From: Rhodothermia bacterium
Lineage (GTDB): Bacteria > Bacteroidota > Rhodothermia > Rhodothermales > JABDKH01
Length of the DNA: 7,770 nucleotides
Assembly (NCBI GenBank): GCA_018679295.1
Contig: JAHHLP010000559.1
Span: 1 to 7,770, forward strand
Direction: 5' to 3'
Every line of letters starts with the position of its first letter. Position 1 is the stretch's first letter. The translations under genes and the position numbers were made by a program. Shown here in pieces: positions 7,269-7,770 of the stretch. The notes beneath the pieces were generated by a model, which worked only from the letters and a program-made list of their open reading frames with translations, did no database searches and was not told where the DNA came from.

Positions 7269-7285
7269 TGCGACCGATCGTCGCA
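7269..7285. other. Hairpin 2 (6-bp stem, 5-base loop)
   Basis: TGCGAC (7269-7274) and GTCGCA (7280-7285) pair perfectly around CGATC. The size and shape equal hairpin 1, which begins 34 bases earlier, and an A-rich tract again follows. The stems differ in sequence. No terminator-type T tract is present on either strand, so function is unknown. Confidence 0.4.
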
Positions 7286-7330
7286 AACCGAAAAAAGCAC
7301 CCTATGAGTTACTGAGCATTTCAATCGGGC

Positions 7331-7770
7331 ATGAACGAGGCGTTTTCCTACACCGGCAACGAAGAGCTACAACAGGCGAAGTACCTGGTGCGCTATAACC
7401 ATCATATCGCCAGCCTTTTCGCCGAGGAAACTGAACCCCATCACCATCTGCTCGATTTTGGCGCCGGCGTTGGCACGATTACGGACCTGGTATGCGACAT
7501 TGCCCAGCCGGAGCGGATCACCTGCGTCGAAATCGATCCCGACAACGTTGCTACACTCGAAGCCAAAGGATACCAGGTCGTAACCGATTCGAGGTCATTG
7601 CCTGCAGAAACAATTGACGTCATGTATTCTTCCAACGTACTTGAACATGTTGAAGACGATATCGCCGAGTTGGAGAAGCTTTATCCGCTTATGAAACCGG
7701 GCGGAGTTGCCGTCTTCTGGGTACCCGCCTTCGATTGCCTCTGGACGAAGATGGACGACCGGGTGGAACA
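7331..7770 (+). CDS. Class I SAM-dependent methyltransferase, N-terminal part (3' end outside window)
   Basis: The window holds the first 146 codons of a Rossmann-fold methyltransferase, which would transfer a methyl group from S-adenosylmethionine to an unknown acceptor. Motif I is LLDFGAGVGTIT (40-51), the acidic residue binding the SAM ribose is in VEIDPD (66-71), motif IV is VMYSSNVLEHVEDD (97-110), and the post-IV turn is LMKPGG (120-125). The VPAFDCLWTKMDD stretch (131-143) resembles proteins of this family that continue with a GH(F/Y)RRY motif and are often found beside glycosyltransferases, but that part is cut off. ATG 7331 is the first start after an in-frame TGA at 7313-7315. There is no Shine-Dalgarno match. 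The 291-base gap suggests a transcription unit separate from the envelope operon. The substrate (glycan, lipid, quinone or small molecule) cannot be told. Confidence 0.87.
   Translation, partial: MNEAFSYTGNEELQQAKYLVRYNHHIASLFAEETEPHHHLLDFGAGVGTITDLVCDIAQPERITCVEIDPDNVATLEAKGYQVVTDSRSLPAETIDVMYSSNVLEHVEDDIAELEKLYPLMKPGGVAVFWVPAFDCLWTKMDDRVE

Larger units (their letters stand above)
7040..7330. other. Intergenic region with hairpins, no convincing gene
   Basis: This 291-base gap separates the envelope operon from the methyltransferase gene. It is less GC-rich than the flanking genes and has short A tracts (7251-7259 and 7291-7296). It contains an imperfect dyad (7151-7174), and two 17-base hairpins (7235-7251, 7269-7285). 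Open frames of 64-65 codons cross it on both strands, but neither has a ribosome site, a recognisable motif or a hydrophobic segment, and I do not call them. A rho-independent terminator for the upstream operon was looked for and not found: no stem is followed by a T run on the + strand. Confidence 0.6.

Noticed and set aside
7113..7324. Small open frames of 64-65 codons on both strands in the 7040-7330 gap
   Set aside because: No ribosome site, no motif, no signal or membrane segment; frames this short occur by chance, and the two overlap each other.
1..7770. Mobile elements, CRISPR arrays, tRNA or rRNA genes
   Set aside because: No transposase or integrase, terminal inverted repeats, regularly spaced direct repeats, cloverleaf or rRNA-like sequence was seen on either strand.

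Overview
The window carries one tightly packed cell-envelope gene cluster, all on the + strand, followed by an intergenic gap and the start of an unrelated-looking gene. Coding is dense, moderately GC-rich and uses TTG, GTG and ATG starts. The genes point to a diderm (Gram-negative) bacterium, because both TamB and the MCE/Mla system act between inner and outer membranes. The gene order mlaE-mlaF-MCE protein, the MCE architecture with a repeated GEGT motif, and the rarity of Shine-Dalgarno sequences fit the Bacteroidota/Rhodothermota or Gemmatimonadota side better than a proteobacterium. That placement is an inference, not proven here.

Layout: (1) 1-2972, the 3' part (989 codons) of a TamB-family envelope protein whose 5' end lies outside the window; (2) 3038-3844, MlaE-type permease; (3) 3849-4625, MlaF-type ATPase; (4) 4667-5776, MCE (MlaD-family) substrate-binding protein with one N-terminal membrane anchor and a long C-terminal helical extension; (5) 5786-7039, AI-2E/PerM family multi-spanning membrane protein; (6) 7040-7330, a 291-base gap with two equal-sized hairpins and an imperfect dyad; (7) 7331 to the window edge, the N-terminal 146 residues of a class I SAM-dependent methyltransferase.

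How they work together: gaps between genes 2 to 5 are 4, 41 and 9 bases and the tamB-mlaE gap is 65 bases with no convincing terminator, so tamB through the AI-2E gene probably form one transcription unit. MlaE, MlaF and the MCE protein make the core of an ABC-type phospholipid transporter in the inner membrane. TamB is a periplasm-spanning AsmA-like protein now thought to carry phospholipid to the outer membrane. The cluster therefore pairs two kinds of inter-membrane lipid-transport machinery. No mlaA, mlaB or mlaC homologue is in the window. The AI-2E protein is of unknown specific role here.

I found no clearly undescribed system, mobile element, CRISPR array, rRNA or tRNA. The most worthwhile leads are the tamB/MCE/AI-2E linkage, the MCE C-terminal extension with its internal repeat, and the structured leader-like region before the methyltransferase.
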